Assembly (NCBI RefSeq): GCF_004023625.1
Contig: NZ_RPDJ01000027.1
Coordinates: 62,001-126,000 of the forward strand
Direction of reading: 5' to 3'
Source: Streptomyces cavernae
GTDB taxonomy: Bacteria > Actinomycetota > Actinomycetes > Streptomycetales > Streptomycetaceae
DNA length: 64,000 nucleotides
In this document: positions 7,910-15,508 of the stretch, piece by piece
How positions within the stretch are numbered: the stretch's first letter is position 1
Layout of the letters: each line of letters opens with the position of its first letter
Position numbers and translations under genes: made by a program
Notes under the pieces: generated by a model
The model's database searches: none
What the model was told of the DNA's origin: nothing
Seen by the model: only the letters and a program-made list of their open reading frames with translations

Positions 7910-9911
7910 CGAGCGGGCGCGGCTGCCGCTCCGAAAGAGCCTGCTCGGCCGGCTGCTGACCGTGTCCGCGCTGGTGGCCTCGTGCTCGGTGGCCGCCACC
8001 GCCTGGCTCGCCGTGCAGACGACCTCCGTCGCGATCCGCCAGGAGCAGGGGCAGAACCTCGCGTCCGGCGCGAAGATCTACGACACCCTGCTGGGCTACG
8101 CGGCCACCCATCGGGACTGGGAGGGCGTCGACGGCACCGTGCGCGAACTGGCCCGGCAGTCCGGGCGCCGGATCGTGCTGACCACCGAGGACCGGCGGCC
8201 GCTCTCCGACTCCGCCGACGACGGCTCGTCCGCCGCCGCACTGCCACCGCAGGCCTCGGCGGTCGTCGACCCACTGGCGGTCGACACCGTGCTGGTCTCC
8301 GACGCCGTCCCGGTCGGCGCGGACCGCGTCGACCCACGCGCCGTGGGGCCGTTCCTGCTGCCCGCGGAGGAACGTGCGGTCCTGCGGAAGGCCACCGCAT
8401 CGAGCGTGGAGTGCCTCGCCGGTGCGGGCATCGCCGCGGACATCGTCGACAGCCCGAGCGGGCGGCCCCGGGTGCAGTTCGTCAGCAACGACACCGACCG
8501 CTCCATGGAGCTGAAGTGTCTGACGAGCGGAGCGGTCGGTCCCACCGCGACCGAGAAGAAGGCCCTCCGCGCGCTCAACCAGCTGGCCGACGCCTGCCTG
8601 AAGCGGCAGGGCCGCACGGGCGTGAAGCTGAACCTGGACCTGTCCTGGGACCGGGGATACGGGCAGAACGGCACGGACGTCGGCGATCCGGCGGCGATCC
8701 CCGTCCCCGAGGCCGGCATCTCCAAGCGAGAGGCGGCCGAGCGGCAGGCAGCCGAGGAGAAGGCGGCCCTGGCTCGAACGATCCGGGAGAAGGAGGCCGC
8801 GGTCGACGGGCGCGCCGCCCGCCCGTCCGAGGCCCGCAGCAGCGGGTACGACCGGGCCGTGGCCGCCTGCGTCGGCAGCGCCCGCCGCGAACAGCTCACG
8901 GCCTATGTCGCCGCTCCCGCGCTGCTGTTCATCGACGGTCCCAAAGCCGTCAGCGTCCCCGGTTTCGATCTCTCGCCGGCCAACACCGCGCGTATCGCAG
9001 GAGTCACGGCCCTCGTCCTCGCCCTCACCGTCGGCGCCTCGATGATCGCCGGAGCCCGGCTCGTACGCCCGTTGCACGCGCTCACCGGCGCCGCCCAGCG
9101 GATGCGGGACGGCTTGGACTCGGCGCCCGTGCCGGTCGGCTCGGACAACGAGATCGGACGGCTGGCCGAGGCCTTCAACGACATGGCCGCACACCGTGCC
9201 CGGCTCGAGGAACAGCGCAAGGTGATGGTCAGCGACGTCGCCCATGAGCTGCGTACCCCGCTGAGCAACATCCGTGGCTGGCTGGAGGCGGCACATGACG
9301 GTGTGGCCAAGCCGGACCCGGCGTTCGTCTCCTCGCTCCTCGAGGAGGCGGTGCAGCTTCAGCACCTCATCAGCGATCTGCAGGACCTCGGGGCGGCCGA
9401 CGCGGGCGAACTGCGGCTGCACCCGGAGCCGGTACGCATCGACGACCTGCTCGGCCAGGTAGCCGCGGCACACCAGGGTCTGGCCGAGACCGCGGGCGTC
9501 ACCCTGACGGTCTCCGCGGGTCCGCCCGGCACGCCTCGTCCGCCACTGCTCGAGGCCGATCCCGTACGGCTTCGCCAGGCCCTCAGCAACCTGCTCTCCA
9601 ACGCGGTACGCCACACACCGCCCGGGGGCCGGGTGACCCTGCGATCGTATGTCACCGATTCCGGGGACGAGGTGGCCGTGGAGGTGGCCGACACCGGCAG
9701 CGGTATCGCGGCGGACGACGTTCCCCATGTGTTCGACCGGTTCTGGCGCGCGGAGAAGTCCCGCAACCGGAGCACCGGCGGCAGCGGCCTCGGGCTGGCG
9801 ATCGTCCTCAAACTCGCCGAGGCGCACGGTGGCACGGCGAGCGTGACGAGTACCGAGGGCCAGGGCTCGGTCTTCACGCTGAGGCTGCCGGCCGGCACCG
9901 CCGGGCCCTGA
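7896..9911 (+). CDS. Membrane sensor histidine kinase with large extracytoplasmic domain
   Basis: A 671-residue kinase. A first membrane segment lies at about residues 19-40 and a second at about 361-381. Between them is a roughly 320-residue extracytoplasmic sensor region holding four cysteines (in VECLAG, LKCLTS, DACLKR and AACVGS), which could form disulfides. A HAMP domain follows (RPLHALTGAAQRMRDG), then the phosphorylated histidine H450 in VSDVAHELRTPLSNI. The ATP-binding domain has NLLSNAVRHTPPGG (N box), VADTGSGIAADDVPHVFDRF and GGSGLGLAIVLKLAEAHGG. The start overlaps the response regulator by 14 bases. The sensor domain is not one I recognise. The genes that follow encode a surface-type protein and a sortase-like enzyme, so an envelope signal is plausible but unproven. 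Confidence 0.93.
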   Translation: MRRRDERARLPLRKSLLGRLLTVSALVASCSVAATAWLAVQTTSVAIRQEQGQNLASGAKIYDTLLGYAATHRDWEGVDGTVRELARQSGRRIVLTTEDRRPLSDSADDGSSAAALPPQASAVVDPLAVDTVLVSDAVPVGADRVDPRAVGPFLLPAEERAVLRKATASSVECLAGAGIAADIVDSPSGRPRVQFVSNDTDRSMELKCLTSGAVGPTATEKKALRALNQLADACLKRQGRTGVKLNLDLSWDRGYGQNGTDVGDPAAIPVPEAGISKREAAERQAAEEKAALARTIREKEAAVDGRAARPSEARSSGYDRAVAACVGSARREQLTAYVAAPALLFIDGPKAVSVPGFDLSPANTARIAGVTALVLALTVGASMIAGARLVRPLHALTGAAQRMRDGLDSAPVPVGSDNEIGRLAEAFNDMAAHRARLEEQRKVMVSDVAHELRTPLSNIRGWLEAAHDGVAKPDPAFVSSLLEEAVQLQHLISDLQDLGAADAGELRLHPEPVRIDDLLGQVAAAHQGLAETAGVTLTVSAGPPGTPRPPLLEADPVRLRQALSNLLSNAVRHTPPGGRVTLRSYVTDSGDEVAVEVADTGSGIAADDVPHVFDRFWRAEKSRNRSTGGSGLGLAIVLKLAEAHGGTASVTSTEGQGSVFTLRLPAGTAGP

Positions 9912-9924
9912 TCGGATGACCATG

Positions 9925-9940
9925 AGCTTTTGACAGCTTC
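9925..9940 (+). promoter_or_regulatory. Candidate response-regulator binding site (direct repeats)
   Basis: AGCTTTTGAC is followed directly by AGCTTCTTCA, giving two AGCTT half-sites exactly 10 bases apart, about one helical turn. OmpR-family regulators commonly bind such direct repeats. The site lies just after the kinase stop and about 100 bases before the next start. A TTGACA hexamer at 9930-9935 overlaps it, but no convincing -10 was found at normal spacing. The link to the upstream regulator is inference. Confidence 0.3.
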
Positions 9941-10034
9941 TTCATAAGTGCTCGCCAGTCTTGAGCCATGCCCGGAACCTGGTGCGACTCGGCAACCAGG
10001 TACCACCAAGGCCGGGCTGGAACTGGAGCCATAC

Positions 10035-10466
10035 ATGTCCCGCCATCGCACCCTGCGTCTCGCCGTTCTGACCGCCGTCGCGGCCGGCGCGCTGCTCGTC
10101 CCCGCCGGCGCGGCCGTCGCCGCCGACCCGACTGCGGTGCCGAGCACGACGACCGACAATCCGACCCCGGCCGACAGGGAGGCCATCGCCGAGAAGGAGG
10201 CCGCCGCCAAGAAGGCCGAGGCCGCCAAGAAGGCGGGGTCGGAGAGCCTCTCCCCGGAGGAGGCCAAGACCAGGAAGCTCGAGGAGGCCAGGAAGGCGAA
10301 GGACACCCAGAGGCTTCCGCGGGGCGGCGTCGCCGCGGGTGAGTCCACGGCTGAGAACTCCGGCAGCACCATGACCATCGCCGGTTCGGCCACCGGCGCC
10401 CTGCTGCTCGCCGGCGCCGGAACCTTCGTACTGCGCCGCCGCTCGGCCCACCGACGCGAAGGCTGA
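10035..10466 (+). CDS. Small secreted, C-terminally anchored protein (possible sortase substrate)
   Basis: Starting at the ATG at 10035 the product is 143 residues. A Sec signal peptide ends in GAAVAAD (cleavage near residue 30). The mature part is an Ala/Lys/Glu-rich helical stretch (AEKEAAAKKAEAAKKAG and similar). The C-terminus has the usual architecture of a wall-sorting signal: a short motif RLPRGGVAAGES, a hydrophobic segment TMTIAGSATGALLLAGAGTF and a positive tail RRRSAHRREG. The motif is not a textbook LPXTG. A sortase-like gene lies directly downstream, so this may be its dedicated substrate; otherwise it is simply a membrane-anchored surface protein. A two-component system precedes it on the same strand. 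Confidence 0.75.
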   Translation: MSRHRTLRLAVLTAVAAGALLVPAGAAVAADPTAVPSTTTDNPTPADREAIAEKEAAAKKAEAAKKAGSESLSPEEAKTRKLEEARKAKDTQRLPRGGVAAGESTAENSGSTMTIAGSATGALLLAGAGTFVLRRRSAHRREG

Positions 10467-10496
10467 CCGGCGGAACGTCTCCGACCCGGCACGACG

Positions 10497-10526
10497 GTGG
10501 CGCCGCCCTTCGCGGGGCGGCGCCAC
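10497..10526 (+). terminator. Stem-loop between the surface-protein and sortase genes
   Basis: A perfect 12-bp stem, GTGGCGCCGCCC paired with GGGCGGCGCCAC, closed by a TTCGCG loop. It has no U-run, as is common in Streptomyces. It probably terminates or attenuates transcription ahead of the sortase gene. Confidence 0.6.
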
Positions 10527-10559
10527 GCGTGTTCACCCAGTCCCGTCCTGGAGCCCGTA

Positions 10560-11204
10560 ATGCCCCCTGCACACCGTCCGGTACGGCGCATCGGCACCCG
10601 TCGTGCGCGTGCCGGCCTCGCCCTCGTCATCCCGGCGGTCCTCACCGTGCTCACCGGCTGCTCGTCCGGCACCGGCACGGCCGCCCCGGCCGGCCGAACG
10701 GCAGCCGGCGCCCCCGCGTCCCGAGGCCCCTCCGCCGACGCTCCTCAGGCCGAGCGGCGGGCGGCGCCCGCCGAGGTCGCCATCCCCTCGATCGGGGTCA
10801 CAAGTTCCCTGATGGAGCTCGGTCTCAACGCGGACGGAACCGTCGAGGTCCCGCCGCCGGAGAAGGGTATGACCGCGGGCTGGTACACGGGTGGGTCCGT
10901 GCCCGGTGAAGCCGGAGCCGCCGTCATCATCGGCCACAACAACACCCGTTTCGGCAAGGCCGTCTTCCGCGACCTCAGGAAGATCGACAAGGGCGCGGAG
11001 ATCACCGTCACCAACGGCCGGGGAGAGTCGGCGGACTTCACCGTCACGGCCGTCGAGAGCGTCAGCAAGAACGCGTTCCCCACCGAGAAGGTCTACGGCC
11101 CGACAGAGGACCGGGCCCTGCGGCTGATCACCTGTGACGGCGGCTTCGACGCCGAGGGCCACCCGGTGAACAACCTCATCGTCTACGCGACGTTGGAGGA
11201 CTGA
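10560..11204 (+). CDS. Class E/F sortase-like enzyme with a non-canonical active site
   Basis: A 214-residue protein starting at the ATG at 10560 with GGAG 7 bases upstream. The N-terminus has a hydrophobic segment ending in VLTGCSSGTG, which could be a lipobox or a membrane anchor, then a Pro/Ala linker. The sortase barrel runs from about residue 75 (VAIPSIGVTSSLMELGL). The catalytic histidine H126 lies in IIGHNNT and the catalytic cysteine C192 in LRLITCDGG. The arginine usually found two strands later (as in YRDN-type sequences) is not present: the region reads HPVNNLIVYATLED. Activity is therefore uncertain. The gene follows a small protein with a sorting-signal-like tail, its most likely partner. 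Confidence 0.85.
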   Translation: MPPAHRPVRRIGTRRARAGLALVIPAVLTVLTGCSSGTGTAAPAGRTAAGAPASRGPSADAPQAERRAAPAEVAIPSIGVTSSLMELGLNADGTVEVPPPEKGMTAGWYTGGSVPGEAGAAVIIGHNNTRFGKAVFRDLRKIDKGAEITVTNGRGESADFTVTAVESVSKNAFPTEKVYGPTEDRALRLITCDGGFDAEGHPVNNLIVYATLED

Positions 11205-11209
11205 CACAC

Positions 11210-11255
11210 CGAAGGGGGGCGCCCACCGGTCGTTTCCGGTGGGCGCCCCCCTTCG
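11210..11255. terminator. Bidirectional terminator between sortase and cabC
   Basis: A perfect 20-bp inverted repeat (arms 11210-11229 and 11236-11255, beginning CGAAGGGGGGCGCC) with a TCGTTT loop. It lies between two convergent genes, so it can stop transcription in both directions. Confidence 0.85.
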
Positions 11256-11261
11256 CGGACT

Positions 11262-11474
11262 TCACTTGCCCAGGTAGGACCAGAACTCGTCGAACGACAG
11301 CAGCTTGTCGCCGTTGAGGTCCCGGGCGGCGATGACGGACTCGGCCACCGACTCGGTGACGTTCCAGTCGCCCTCCTGGGCCAGGGCGGTCTTGAACTCG
11401 GCGGCGGTGATGAAACCGTCGCCATCCGAATCGATCCGCTCGAAGTGCTTGCGTGCTTCCTCGATGTCCGCCAC
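11262..11474 (-). CDS. cabC: EF-hand calcium-binding protein, CabC type
   Basis: A 70-residue acidic protein with two canonical EF-hand loops: DSDGDGFITAAEF (about residues 15-27) and DLNGDKLLSFDEF (about 52-64). In both, positions 1, 3, 5, 7, 9 and 12 carry suitable calcium ligands. Length and sequence match, as far as memory allows, the calmodulin-like CabC described in Streptomyces coelicolor, reported to influence spore germination and aerial growth. There is no signal peptide, so it acts in the cytoplasm, probably as a calcium buffer or sensor. It converges on the sortase gene with a strong shared terminator. The upstream 300 bases hold no other gene. Confidence 0.9.
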   Translation of the reverse strand: MADIEEARKHFERIDSDGDGFITAAEFKTALAQEGDWNVTESVAESVIAARDLNGDKLLSFDEFWSYLGK

Positions 11475-11774
11475 CGGTCCGCCCCTTCTTGGTGCTCAAC
11501 TGACGGGGTCAGATTAACGGTCGACGCGTGCGCGCAGCGCGGCGACCACCCAAGCGGACACCTCGCGGTGGGCGCTCGCGGCTGGGCGCCCCTTCACACC
11601 GGCCGGCAGCTCGCGGCAGCGAGCGACCCCCCGTCGTCGATCATGTCTGCGAGTGTGGGCCTCCCAGGGGGTGGAGACCCAAGCCCGCTCAAGGGAAGGG
11701 AAGCGGTAACCGGCAAGCGGGAACCAGGAACCGGGAACGCGAAAACGCGTCATGGGGAAGCGAGGAGCGTGGTG
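11475..11774. other. Intergenic gap upstream of cabC and the acetyltransferase gene
   Basis: A divergent promoter region for cabC (left) and the acetyltransferase gene (right). Several GGAAC/GGGAAC repeats occur at 11718-11740 and a short palindrome GCGAAAACGCG near 11740-11750, but no promoter or RNA could be assigned with confidence. Confidence 0.3.
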
Positions 11775-12413
11775 GTGGCGGGCACTCTGCGGGACATTCT
11801 GGACGAGGCGGCTCGCGGGGTCTTCCCGCCGGCCGACGGCGGCACCACCGTCGTGCGCCAGCACGCCCACCGGGACGCCGGGGTCATCGCCTTCACCGCG
11901 CACTCGGTGGTCTTCACGGACGAGGAACCACGGTGGGTGCGCGAGACGCTGGAGGGCATCGACTGCGACGGGCTCGCCGCGACCATGAACCCCCTTTTCC
12001 TGTCAGCCCTCTTGGCGCGTACGGGGCGGTCGACCGACACGATCGACGTGCTCTCCGTCGGCGACCCGCTCCCCGGCGCGCCGCCGCTCGCCCTGACCGA
12101 GGTGGCAGACCCGGACCATCCGCGGGTTCTCAGCTCCCGCAAACGGCGGGACGACGTCCGCGTATGGGCCGCGGACGGCGGGGTCCTGGTGCTGGGGCGC
12201 GGGGTCGCGGGGCGGCTGGAGGCGGCGATCGAGGTGGATGAGGGAGTACGACACCGGGGGCTCGGCCGCGCCCTGGCCACGGCGGCGCGGCAGTTGAGCC
12301 GGGGCGAGCCGGTGTGGGCCCAGGTCGCGGCGGGGAACGCCCGCAGCATGCGGGCGTTCCAGGCGGCGGGCTACCGCCCGGTCGGAGCGGAGGCCCTCCT
12401 GATCGCCCGCTGA
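11775..12413 (+). CDS. GNAT-family N-acetyltransferase
   Basis: Three GTG codons in a row (11769, 11772, 11775) follow a GAGGAG site. The third has the best spacing (7 bases) and gives 212 residues beginning MAGTLRDILDEAARG. The C-terminal third is a GNAT fold: EVDEGVRHRGLGRALATAAR is the acetyl-CoA pyrophosphate-binding motif (RHRGLG corresponds to Q/RxxGxG), and WAQVAAGNARSMRAFQAAGY is the later helix and AGY turn typical of the family. The N-terminal part (about 1-125) is not recognised and contains VVFTDEEPRWVRETLEGID. The substrate is unknown. It converges, after 24 bases, with an anti-sigma-like ATPase gene. Confidence 0.8.
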   Translation: MAGTLRDILDEAARGVFPPADGGTTVVRQHAHRDAGVIAFTAHSVVFTDEEPRWVRETLEGIDCDGLAATMNPLFLSALLARTGRSTDTIDVLSVGDPLPGAPPLALTEVADPDHPRVLSSRKRRDDVRVWAADGGVLVLGRGVAGRLEAAIEVDEGVRHRGLGRALATAARQLSRGEPVWAQVAAGNARSMRAFQAAGYRPVGAEALLIAR

Positions 12414-12437
12414 GGCGTGGGGGGTCCGGCCCGCTCG

Positions 12438-12953
12438 TCAGCGGTCGACCACCCGCATTTCGAACCACGTCGTCTTGCCGCGCGGCAAGAGGTCCACTCC
12501 CCAGCGGTCGGACAGCTTGTCCACGAGGAAGAGTCCTCGTCCGCTGAGGTCCAGCTCCTGGACGGGCATCAGGCAGGGCAGCCCTCGGGAGGGGTCACGG
12601 ACCTCGATGCGGATCCAGCCCCGGCGGCGGCGCATCCGGAGGCCGAAGACGCGGGCTCCGGTGTGGCGTACGGCATTGCCCACGAGTTCGGAGACGAGCA
12701 ACACGGCGTCCTCGGTCGTCTTCGGGGTGAGCCCCCAGTGGCGGAGGACGACGACCTGGGTCAGTCGGCGTGCGGTGGCCGCGGACTCCGGACGCGAAGG
12801 CAGGTGTACCTCCCGATCGGCCGGGTTCCCGAACAACTCGACTGCCCTCGCCGCCTGTTCGTCCTCGACCGCCGGCGACCAGCGCGCCGCGGTCGCACTG
12901 CCGTGCCGCCTCGGCTGTTCCACACCCTCCAGCCCCGCCATGCCCCCCATCAT
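12438..12953 (-). CDS. RsbW-like ATP-binding protein (anti-sigma / serine kinase type)
   Basis: A HATPase_c protein of the small Streptomyces type. The N box is ELVGNAVRHTG, the G1 region is EVRDPSRGLP and the G2 lid is LSGRGLFLVDKLSDRWG. The C-terminus ends KTTWFEMRVVD. This is the architecture of RsbW/SpoIIAB-like proteins, which bind anti-anti-sigma or sigma factors, though most Streptomyces members have no assigned partner. The start is uncertain: two adjacent ATG codons at 12953 and 12950 follow AGGA at 5 and 8 bases, giving about 171 residues; a longer version from 13034 is open but has no visible ribosome-binding site. No anti-sigma antagonist gene is adjacent. Confidence 0.75.
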   Translation of the reverse strand: MMGGMAGLEGVEQPRRHGSATAARWSPAVEDEQAARAVELFGNPADREVHLPSRPESAATARRLTQVVVLRHWGLTPKTTEDAVLLVSELVGNAVRHTGARVFGLRMRRRRGWIRIEVRDPSRGLPCLMPVQELDLSGRGLFLVDKLSDRWGVDLLPRGKTTWFEMRVVDR

Positions 12954-13368
12954 GGCCGTCCTGGACGGGCTCCGGGGCGGTTCCGGCTGAATCAGGCACC
13001 TGGAACCTACCAAGTTGATAAGCACAGAATGCATATGCCAAGAGCAGCGGAACAGCCCTTACCTGGGGTTTCACCTGGGACGACGGGATGACCGGGGGCG
13101 ATTGCCGACGCACCGGGCCCACACAGTCTTAAGGCTGCCTTAAGGCTCAGATAATGCGCTCCTTCGGGGGACGCAATGATGAGACTTCTCGTCAACTGCA
13201 AGCGGAACGCCTCGACTTGGACGTACGCCACACACGGCCGGGCGCCGGCCGCCCGCCCGGTCACCCCGGCATCCAGCCGAACGGCCGCCCGAACGGCCCG
13301 CCTTGCCCGTGCCCGGTCGTGTCACCGTGGCCGCCCCACCGAGACGGCCACGGCCAACAGGACGGAAT
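12954..13368. other. Intergenic gap with a short direct repeat
   Basis: About 415 bases without a convincing gene. At 13127-13147 the sequence TCTTAAGGCTG is followed by CCTTAAGGCT, a near-perfect 10-bp direct repeat in an AT-richer patch that could be a regulatory site for the ATPase gene on the left. No RNA gene or terminator was recognised. Confidence 0.35.
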
Positions 13369-14136
13369 TCAGAGGAACTTGGCCTTCCCCGGTCCCTCCT
13401 CCACGAAGCTGCGCATCCCCCGCTCCCGGTCTTCGGTGGCGAACAGTCCCGCGAACCAGTTCCGTTCGATCGCGAGCCCGGTGTCGAGGTCAGTCTCCAG
13501 TCCCGCGTCGATCGACTCCTTGGCCGCGCGGAGCGCGAGCGCCGGGCCCTTGACCAGCTTCGCCGCCCACGCACGCGCCGTCTCGTAGACCTCCGCCGCC
13601 GGTACCACCCGGTCCACCAGGCCGAGCGTCAGCGCCTCATCGGCCTTCACCATGCGGCCGGTGAAGATGAGGTCCTTCGCCTTCGAGGGGCCGATCAGCC
13701 GGGAGAGGCGCTGGGTGCCGCCGGCGCCGGGGATCAGGCCCAGCAGGATCTCCGGCTGCCCCAGCTTCGCGTCGTCCGCCGCGATCCGGTAGTCCGCGCA
13801 CAGCGCCAACTCGCAGCCGCCGCCCAGCGCGTACCCGGTGACCGCCGCGACCACCGGCTTGGGGATACGGGCCACGGCCGTGAAGGAGTCCTGCAGGGCC
13901 CGGGAGCGTACGACCATCGCCGTATGGTCCATGGCCTGCATCTCCTTGATGTCCGCGCCGGCCGCGAACACCTTCTCGCCGCCGTAGAGGATCACGGCGC
14001 GTACGTCCTCCCGGCGCGTGGCCTCCTCGGCCAGCTCCTTGAGCCGGTCCTGGACGGCGATGTCCAGCGCGTTCATCGGCGGGCGGTCCAGGCGGATGGT
14101 GCCGATACCGTCGGCCACTTCGAGATGCACAGTCAT
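13369..14136 (-). CDS. Enoyl-CoA hydratase/isomerase (crotonase) family protein
   Basis: A 255-residue crotonase-fold protein of normal length. It has the oxyanion-hole segments VFAAGADIKEM (about residues 56-66) and YALGGGCELALCADYRIA (about 101-118). The active-site stretch GQPEILLGLIPGAGGTQRLSR follows, where the glutamate of GQPEI is the second catalytic acid in true enoyl-CoA hydratases. The likely reaction is hydration of trans-2-enoyl-CoA in fatty acid beta-oxidation or a related acyl-CoA step; crotonases are catalytically diverse, so substrate and exact reaction remain open. It stands alone, with a terminator between its promoter region and the L,D-transpeptidase gene upstream. Confidence 0.92.
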   Translation of the reverse strand: MTVHLEVADGIGTIRLDRPPMNALDIAVQDRLKELAEEATRREDVRAVILYGGEKVFAAGADIKEMQAMDHTAMVVRSRALQDSFTAVARIPKPVVAAVTGYALGGGCELALCADYRIAADDAKLGQPEILLGLIPGAGGTQRLSRLIGPSKAKDLIFTGRMVKADEALTLGLVDRVVPAAEVYETARAWAAKLVKGPALALRAAKESIDAGLETDLDTGLAIERNWFAGLFATEDRERGMRSFVEEGPGKAKFL

Positions 14137-14167
14137 GGCAGCAGGTTAGTGGGCGTTAACGACAAAA

Positions 14168-14200
14168 GGCCCGGTGTGCTCGGTCACAGCACACCGGGCC
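14168..14200 (-). terminator. Intrinsic terminator for the L,D-transpeptidase gene
   Basis: A perfect 13-bp stem (arms 14168-14180 and 14188-14200, AGCACACCGGGCC on the minus strand) followed, read on the minus strand, by TTTTGTC. It lies 50-85 bases after the stop of the gene at 14252-15508. Confidence 0.85.
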
Positions 14201-14234
14201 CTCGGGGCTCCCCGGGATCCAGCCGATCCGCTTG

Positions 14235-14275
14235 TCCTGGGAGAAGTGGATCTAGGCGATCCACTTCTCCCAGGA
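14235..14275. repeat. Perfect inverted repeat straddling a stop codon
   Basis: Arms of 18 bases (14235-14252 and 14258-14275) are perfect reverse complements with a 5-base loop. The loop and adjoining base contain the TAG stop of the L,D-transpeptidase gene, and the upstream arm encodes its last residues (SWEKWIA). Ending a coding region inside a hairpin of this strength is unusual, because a conventional terminator follows only 35 bases later. It could stabilise the mRNA 3' end or have arisen by a templated inverted duplication. Confidence 0.8.
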
Positions 14276-15508
14276 CATGTTCCAGGCGTTGAGCCCGTTG
14301 TCCGGGTCGACGATCCGGTCGTTGGAGTTCTTCACGATCACCACGTCGCCGATCATCGAGTTGTTGAAGAACCAGGCCGCGGAGACGTTCTTGTCGTAGC
14401 CGCCCTTCACGTCGCGCAGGCCGATGCAGCCATGGCTGGCGTTGTAGTTTCCGAAGGCGCCGCCGCCCCAGTAGTTGCCGTGGATGAAGGTGCCGGAGGT
14501 GGTCAGGCGCTGGGCGTGCGGGACGTCCTTGATGTCGTACTCGCCGCCGTAGCCGACCGTGTCGCCGTTCATCCGGGTCACCGCGAGCCGCTCGGTGATC
14601 ACCATCTGGCCGTTCCAGGTGTCGTAGCCGGGCTTGCCCGTGGTGACGGGGATGGTCTTGATGACCTTGCCGTCCCGCTTGACCGTCATCTTGAGGGTCT
14701 TGACGTCGACGGTGGAGACCTGGCTGCGGCCGATGGTGAAGTCGACCGTCTTGGCCTGTTCGCCGTAGACGCCGGGGCGGCCCTCCACTCCGTCCAGGTT
14801 CAGCCGGACGGAGACCTTCGTACCGGGCTTCCAGTACTCCTCGGGCCGGAAGTCGAGCCGGTCGTTGCCGAACCAGTGGCCGCGGACGTCGACGGCGGGC
14901 TCGGTCTTGATGATGATCGCCTTCTCCACGTCCTCGGGGTTGGTGATCCCGCGGGTGAAGCGGACGGAGAAGGGCATTCCGACGCCGACCTTGGAGCCGT
15001 CCTCGGGGGTGAAGGTGCCGACGAACGTGTTCTTCGGGGTCAGCGTGGTGAAACTGGAGTCCTCGGCGGCCTTGCGGCCCTCGGAGTCCTCCGCGGTGGC
15101 GTGCACCTTGTACTGGGTGGAGGCGGCCAGGTGGGTGGACGGCGTCCAGGTGGACCCGCCGTCGGTGACCCTGCCCGCCACCGGGTTGCCCTTGGTGTCC
15201 TCGACGGTGACCTCGGTCAGCTTGCCCTTGGCCGCGGATATCTTCAGGGCGCCCTGGGTGTCGACGGACTTCGCGCCGTTCTTGGGGGCTATGGTCACCA
15301 CCGCCTCGGACTGCTCGGTGGCGGTCTTGTCCGCGGCCTTGCCACCGGCCCCGTTCTTGGCGTTCCCGGCGTCGGAGCCACCGCCCCCTCCGCCGCCTCC
15401 ACACGCCGTCACGGCGAGCAGGAGGACGCCGAGCAGCAGGGCCAACAGCCCCTTGCCCCCGCCCCGCCGCAGGCCGGCCGACTCCCCCGATAGCGGTCGC
15501 CCGTTCAA
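14252..15508 (-). CDS. L,D-transpeptidase lipoprotein (YkuD domain)
   Basis: A 418-residue secreted lipoprotein. The N-terminus has a positive region, the hydrophobic LLALLLGVLLLAVTAC and a lipobox cysteine at C36, then a glycine-rich spacer. Two immunoglobulin-like domains (about residues 70-260) include HWFGNDRLDFRPEEYWKPGT. The YkuD catalytic domain at about 265-390 contains SGTFIHGNYW and SHGCIGLRD, with catalytic C361 and H359. Such enzymes make 3-3 peptidoglycan cross-links on the outer face of the membrane. The C-terminus includes the conserved NGLNAWNMSWEKW. A close paralogue lies just upstream at 16282-17499, so the pair probably arose by duplication. Confidence 0.95.
   Translation of the reverse strand: MNGRPLSGESAGLRRGGGKGLLALLLGVLLLAVTACGGGGGGGGSDAGNAKNGAGGKAADKTATEQSEAVVTIAPKNGAKSVDTQGALKISAAKGKLTEVTVEDTKGNPVAGRVTDGGSTWTPSTHLAASTQYKVHATAEDSEGRKAAEDSSFTTLTPKNTFVGTFTPEDGSKVGVGMPFSVRFTRGITNPEDVEKAIIIKTEPAVDVRGHWFGNDRLDFRPEEYWKPGTKVSVRLNLDGVEGRPGVYGEQAKTVDFTIGRSQVSTVDVKTLKMTVKRDGKVIKTIPVTTGKPGYDTWNGQMVITERLAVTRMNGDTVGYGGEYDIKDVPHAQRLTTSGTFIHGNYWGGGAFGNYNASHGCIGLRDVKGGYDKNVSAAWFFNNSMIGDVVIVKNSNDRIVDPDNGLNAWNMSWEKWIA

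Noticed and set aside
6434..7999. Long minus-strand open frame of more than 500 codons over sdaA and the response regulator
   Set aside because: It is antisense to two genes with clear motifs, has R/H/G-biased composition, no ribosome-binding site and no family resemblance; high GC produces such frames.
14174..15493. Plus-strand open frame of 439 codons over the L,D-transpeptidase gene
   Set aside because: It mirrors a lipoprotein gene with signal peptide, lipobox and YkuD motifs, and has no recognisable domain.
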